Below, piece by piece: positions 4,275 through 6,660 of a DNA stretch of 6,660 nt. The position numbers and the translations under genes are program-made. Source of the stretch: a bacterium (GTDB lineage: Bacteria > Zhuqueibacterota > Zhuqueibacteria > Residuimicrobiales > Residuimicrobiaceae). The stretch lies in assembly GCA_012523655.1 (NCBI GenBank), contig JAAYTV010000033.1, positions 1 through 6,660 on the forward strand, in the 5' to 3' direction. The first letter of the stretch is position 1. Every line of letters starts with the position of its first letter. Below the pieces are notes generated by a model. The model made no database searches and had not been told where the DNA came from. It saw only the letters and a list, made by a program, of their open reading frames with translations.

Positions 4275-6659
4275 TTATTGCAGTAGTAGCATTTTCATGT
4301 CCTTGATGTACCTTCGCGCGCTGCTGACCACCTCCAACCGACAAAGATAAACGCCTGAGGTGACCTGACGACCGGCATAATCCCGGGCATCCCACCTGAT
4401 CTGGTAATGGCCGCTGCTCTGCGTTCCGTTGACCAGCGTCGCGATCTCCTGTCCAAGGGTGTTAAAAATCCTAATAACCACAGTGGCAGGCTCAGGTACC
4501 TGATAAGAGATGCAGGTCTCGGGATTAAAGGGATTGGGATAATTCTGCTGCAGGTTAAAGCTCATGCGGCTTGGATCACCGGCAGTGGCCACATCCGTGG
4601 TCAGGATAAAATGCGCGACCATGGTGGTGTCGTCAAAAAGAGTAAAGGTTTTTACCGCTGTTGCATCCTTCGCCTCGCCATTCCAGCTGCTGAAACGATA
4701 GTTCGTGCCGGCCACGGCGCTCAAAGTGAGTTGGGATCCGAAATTATAATCAGCCTGATCTGGACTCTGGTTGACTTGTCCGCCGCTGACCGGATCCGCC
4801 GAGACGGCAAGCGTAATCCCTTTGACCACTACGGTATGGCCATCGCTCCAGTTCGAAATAATTTCCGGATGGGTTCGACATCGAGCCCGAGCGCGAACGA
4901 TGATGCCGTCCGAATAGATGCTTGAAGCTTTGTAAATATGCGACCGTTTGCCGTCCCCCCAGGCAAAATCGTTATACGCGGTCATCAAGGTATCGCCGGA
5001 GGCGGCATCCAACTCTTGCAGCATCAAAGCGCTGGCGGCTTTTCCCTTGTACTCCTGGCCCGCTTTTCCGGCAAAGTCGATCCGCAATTCAACCTCGCCG
5101 TCCTCGCCCGGCAGCAGGTTGGTGAAACGGGCGATATAGCCGGTGTTGGTATTGTCTGCAGGAAGCCGGGTTGAAGCATCATTCGCGCCGGAGAAAAGCG
5201 GGTGGCCGGCATCATCTATTCCGTTCGAGCTCTCGTTGGTAAATCCCGCAGCCCCGAACAGCGACACCGATGACGCGTGATCCCAGCCGCCGGCGCCCAT
5301 GTTGGAAAAGAACACCAGATGGTACTTTTTGTTCTGCGCCAAACCGCGCAGAGAGATGATCAGCGGGCTGTCCGGCGCATTTTCATAGGAGATGGTTCCG
5401 AGGCAACTGATGATGCCGTTGAAAAATTTATACGCATCCGTACCGGCTTTCGGCTCTGCACCCAACTGGGCGGTATCCTTGAAATACCCGCCGGTCACCT
5501 CGAGGGTGATGTCCGTCAGATCGCCGGTCTGATAATCCATCAGACGGCCCCAACCAGGCAATCCGGATTGGCCGTTCGGCGAGGTGATTTTAGTGATGTT
5601 GCCCGTTCGTTGATCGGTGCAGGTTCCCCATTCAGAAAAATTAGCATCCCCCCAATCGAACTCGTATTCGATTTCATGGCCAAGGTTGCTAGCCGCACTG
5701 TCGACGGAAAATGTCAACAATTGTCCTCTGAAAGCAAACGAAGGACCGGTCGGAATGCATGGCACGCTGACGACCTCCTCGATTTCTGCGAAATAGGCGG
5801 TCAGTGTCCGGTTGCCGTCCAATGTGACCGTGGTCGAAGCGCTGTCCGCCTGGGCCGCCGCTCGGGACCACTTGACAAAACGGTATCCGGCTGCTGGAAC
5901 AGCAACGATGGGAACCACGCTGTTGGCGGCAAAATGATGAACGCCGACGCTGGGCGTGGTCGTTCCGCTTCCCTGCGGACTCACCTCCATCGTCAACATG
6001 TACTGGATCTGGCTAAAGTTGGCTTGTATGGTTTTATTCGCATTCATCACGATGGTGTATACGCCGCCGGTGTTGATCACTGCAGCGGAATCCGCGCCGC
6101 TCCAGAAGGAGAACGTGTACCCGGAACTTGGCGCCGGCGTCAAAGTGACCGTTGTCCCAATGGGATAGATTCCACCAACCGGATTCAGCGTGACCGTGCC
6201 ATGTCCATCGTTGCCGGCCATCAGGGCATAAGTGATCTGGACGAAATTAGCGGTCACCGCTTTGTTGCTGTTCATAAAAATTGTGAACACGCCGCCGTTA
6301 TTCACCACGTCCGCCGCATTGGCGCCGGTCCAATGACTGAAGCTGTACCCGGAACTCGGATTCGGGGTCAACGTCACCGTAGCTCCGGCCGCAAAAGTGC
6401 TGCCGGACGGGCTCAATGTGACTGTGCCATGGCCGTCGTTGCCCACAGCTAAAGTGTAGGTGATCTGGGTGAAATTGGCGGTCACCGCTTTATTGCCGTT
6501 CATGACAATGGTGTAAACGCCGCCGGTGTTCACCACATCTGCCGCATCGGCGCCGGTCCAGGAACTGAAGGCGTATCCAGGTCCCGGATTCGGCGTCAAC
6601 ATCACGGTGGTCCCGGCCGCATATACGCCGCCGGACGGACTCAGCGTGACCGCGCCATG
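4275..6659 (-). CDS. Large secreted multidomain protein with B-repeats and YPNPFNP sorting tail (5' end beyond window)
   Basis: The frame is open to the right edge (794 visible residues), so the true start is outside; the in-frame GTG/ATG near 6605 lies inside a repeat and is not a start. Visible order by residue: InlB-type B-repeats at 1-68 (partial), 69-144 and 145-220, each ending NKxxxANFxQIxY; a diverged fourth at 221-295 (GYRFVKWS, NRTLTAYF); first half of a PKD/Ig-like domain at 296-345 (IEYEFDWGDANFSEWG); an inserted beta-rich domain at about 352-550; second half of the Ig-like fold at 566-612 (IIVRARARC, SNWSDGHTVVV); a fifth B-repeat-like unit at 615-685; and a tail at 700-794 with QQNYPNPFNPET, GQEIATLV, GVYLCRLE. 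The tail matches the type IX secretion/FlgD-Ig-like C-terminal domain, so the product is probably exported and surface-attached or released. No catalytic motif is visible; adhesion or a structural role is inference. Confidence 0.93.
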   Translation of the reverse strand, partial: HGAVTLSPSGGVYAAGTTVMLTPNPGPGYAFSSWTGADAADVVNTGGVYTIVMNGNKAVTANFTQITYTLAVGNDGHGTVTLSPSGSTFAAGATVTLTPNPSSGYSFSHWTGANAADVVNNGGVFTIFMNSNKAVTANFVQITYALMAGNDGHGTVTLNPVGGIYPIGTTVTLTPAPSSGYTFSFWSGADSAAVINTGGVYTIVMNANKTIQANFSQIQYMLTMEVSPQGSGTTTPSVGVHHFAANSVVPIVAVPAAGYRFVKWSRAAAQADSASTTVTLDGNRTLTAYFAEIEEVVSVPCIPTGPSFAFRGQLLTFSVDSAASNLGHEIEYEFDWGDANFSEWGTCTDQRTGNITKITSPNGQSGLPGWGRLMDYQTGDLTDITLEVTGGYFKDTAQLGAEPKAGTDAYKFFNGIISCLGTISYENAPDSPLIISLRGLAQNKKYHLVFFSNMGAGGWDHASSVSLFGAAGFTNESSNGIDDAGHPLFSGANDASTRLPADNTNTGYIARFTNLLPGEDGEVELRIDFAGKAGQEYKGKAASALMLQELDAASGDTLMTAYNDFAWGDGKRSHIYKASSIYSDGIIVRARARCRTHPEIISNWSDGHTVVVKGITLAVSADPVSGGQVNQSPDQADYNFGSQLTLSAVAGTNYRFSSWNGEAKDATAVKTFTLFDDTTMVAHFILTTDVATAGDPSRMSFNLQQNYPNPFNPETCISYQVPEPATVVIRIFNTLGQEIATLVNGTQSSGHYQIRWDARDYAGRQVTSGVYLCRLEVVSSARRYIKDMKMLLLQ
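5010..5606 (-). other. Inserted ~200-residue beta-rich domain within the exported protein
   Basis: The stretch from TGNITKITSP to SALMLQEL interrupts an otherwise recognisable PKD/Ig-like domain. Landmarks: DYQTGDLTDITLEVTGG, AGTDAYKFFNGI, ISLRGLAQNKKYHLVFFSN, GWDHASSVSLFGAAGFTN, ASTRLPADNTNTGYIARF, and PGEDGEVELRIDF. The alternating hydrophobic pattern, the GL...KYHLVFFSN strand and the ending that resumes with SALMLQEL suggest a jelly-roll or fibronectin-like sandwich of the sort found in secreted proteins of FCB and planctomycete bacteria. I recognise the pattern only loosely and give no function; ligand or carbohydrate binding is a guess. Confidence 0.5.
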
Positions 6660-6660
6660 G
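6000..6660 (-). repeat. Tandem 228-bp repeat units coding for InlB-type B-repeats
   Basis: Two full units (6228-6455 and 6000-6227) and a partial one (6456-6660, cut by the edge), each exactly 76 codons and in register. Shared protein landmarks are GNDGHGTVTL, TTVTLTP, SGYxFSxW, NxGGVxTIxMN and NKxxxANF. The DNA of neighbouring units is clearly similar but not identical, with many differences at third positions, so these are old duplications under selection. More units probably lie beyond the right edge. Confidence 0.85.

Noticed and set aside
5277..6452. Plus-strand open frame of 391 codons opposite the exported-protein repeats
   Set aside because: Its repeated composition mirrors the tandem repeat on the minus strand, and the minus frame has clear B-repeat and sorting-tail features.

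Overview
The window suggests a moderately GC-rich, Gram-negative, free-living bacterium, probably of the FCB superphylum (Fibrobacteres-Chlorobi-Bacteroidetes and candidate relatives such as KSB1, Zixibacteria or Caldithrix-like lineages). Two things point there. One is an outer-membrane secretin of the Tad/Flp type. The other is a very large exported protein ending in the YPNPFNP-type sorting/anchor domain common in those lineages. The phylum call is inference; no rRNA or tRNA is present. All genes that can be supported lie on the minus strand.

Right part (about 4275-6660): the 3' 2.4 kb of one large gene, entering from the right edge. It encodes a secreted modular protein: at least three tandem 76-residue InlB-type B-repeats, a diverged fourth, a PKD/Ig-like half-domain, an inserted ~200-residue beta-rich domain, the second half of the PKD/Ig-like domain, a fifth B-repeat-like unit, and a C-terminal type IX secretion/FlgD-Ig-like tail. 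A long, near-perfect hairpin follows the stop codon and is the probable transcription end.

Middle (3563-4274): a ~0.7 kb gap without a supportable gene. It contains an AT-rich block with a candidate promoter facing the pilin genes, three copies of the octamer TTGTTCGT (counting both strands), a spaced inverted repeat, and a stem-loop just before the first pilin gene.

Left part (1-3562): the start of a Tad (tight adherence/Flp pilus) locus, in transcription order: Flp pilin 2, Flp pilin 1, CpaA/TadV prepilin peptidase, TadE-like pseudopilin, CpaB/RcpC, and CpaC/RcpA secretin (cut by the left edge). The pilins and TadE carry the G/QxLxE(Y/F) processing site, CpaA has the two catalytic aspartates to cleave it, and CpaB and CpaC are the periplasmic and outer-membrane parts of the export channel. 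The ATPases (CpaE, CpaF), TadB/TadC and other parts would be expected beyond the left edge. cpaA and tadE overlap by one base, and tadE-cpaB-cpaC are 15 and 28 nt apart, so these four look like one operon; both pilin genes are separated from it by longer gaps.

No mobile element, CRISPR array, tRNA or rRNA was found. Nothing here amounts to a clearly new system. The best leads are the nested domain in the large exported protein, a CpaC that seems to lack the usual BON domain, and the start region of the first pilin gene.
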